A stretch of DNA of 64,000 nucleotides from RBG-16-57-11 sp964503145 (lineage in GTDB: Bacteria; Chloroflexota; Anaerolineae; Anaerolineales; UBA4823). Within the stretch, counting starts at the first letter, position 1. Every line of letters begins with the position of its first letter. The position numbers and the translations under genes were made by a program. The notes beneath the pieces are model-generated. The model worked only from the letters and a program-made list of their open reading frames with translations, was not told the origin of the DNA and searched no databases. Shown piece by piece: positions 63,909-64,000 of this stretch. Where the stretch lies: positions 1 to 64,000 of the forward strand of contig CAZCYV010000003.1 of NCBI GenBank assembly GCA_964503145.1, read 5' to 3'.

Positions 63909-64000
63909 GACTCACAGCATCCAAAAAAGCCTGCCACTCTGCATCGGGCATCTCGATCGAGTGTTCCTCGGCAGGGAAGAGTCGATCCTCCACGTCCAGG
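63895..64000 (-). CDS. panB: Ketopantoate hydroxymethyltransferase, C-terminal end (partial)
   Basis: Only the last 35 codons are in the window; the gene runs off the right edge. The visible end LDVEDRLFPAEEHSIEMPDA resembles the PanB C-terminus, whose FP-x-EEHS segment is conserved (E. coli PanB ends in YPGEEHSFH). The position before panE and panC and the 14-base overlap with panE support this. The identification rests on a short tail plus context. Confidence 0.7.
   Translation of the reverse strand, partial: LDVEDRLFPAEEHSIEMPDAEWQAFLDAVSHAKG

Overview
The window looks like a high-GC chromosomal segment of a free-living, largely anaerobic bacterium. I infer Chloroflexota, possibly Anaerolineae-like. 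The basis is the mixture of FHA and Ser/Thr-kinase signalling genes, a fused alpha/beta E1 ketoacid dehydrogenase, a LexA with a GAACnnnnGTTC box, a polyphosphate-type glucokinase and large secreted nucleases. This placement is inferred from gene content, not from a phylogeny.

Layout. About 1-4400 is accessory DNA: a tRNA-Gly(UCC) cut off inside its T arm, a tyrosine recombinase preceded by iterated GCGAAGGGWAACC repeats, an IS256-family element, small ORFs and AT-richer sequence. From 4.4 to 14.7 kb come a secreted nuclease, then a minus-strand signalling operon (triple-FHA ABC exporter, Ser/Thr kinase with a duplicated ectodomain, FHA-FHA-lipase fusion), then lexA with its box inside the promoter. 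A glycosyltransferase cluster follows (14.8-19.6 kb), then a CpaE-like receiver/ATPase and an E1-E2-E3 ketoacid dehydrogenase operon (21.5-26.8 kb). A very large multidomain secreted nuclease occupies 27.1-31.3 kb. An NAD-linked formate dehydrogenase operon (31.4-37.0 kb) leads into a hydantoinase A/B pair. An acyl-CoA dehydrogenase with EtfBA occupies 42.5-45.6 kb.

The right third holds the most interesting content. Two genes carry an in-frame UGA that reads convincingly as selenocysteine, and their 5' ends are lost when UGA is read as stop. One is selD (selenophosphate synthetase, motif C-A-G-U-A-S-K). The other is a small SelW/Rdx-type protein (C-Q-V-U). Each UGA is followed at a suitable distance by a hairpin with a GUU apical loop, as expected of a bacterial SECIS. 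The SelW-like gene is the first gene of a selW-trpS-dtd operon, with ATGA overlaps at both junctions. A roughly 330-nt leader with T-box features and a UGG (Trp) specifier precedes it. Charging of tRNA-Trp may therefore control a selenoprotein, a TrpRS with a [4Fe-4S]-type cysteine motif, and a D-aminoacyl-tRNA deacylase together.

The window ends with an HAD hydrolase, acetyl-CoA synthetase, a glucokinase, an orphan histidine kinase and a pantothenate/CoA operon (panB-panE-panC-coaX). A degenerate pair resembling PyrK and PyrD, at 51.3-52.8 kb, keeps its Fe-S cysteines but has lost the usual dihydroorotate dehydrogenase active-site motifs. No CRISPR array, rRNA or complete tRNA was seen.
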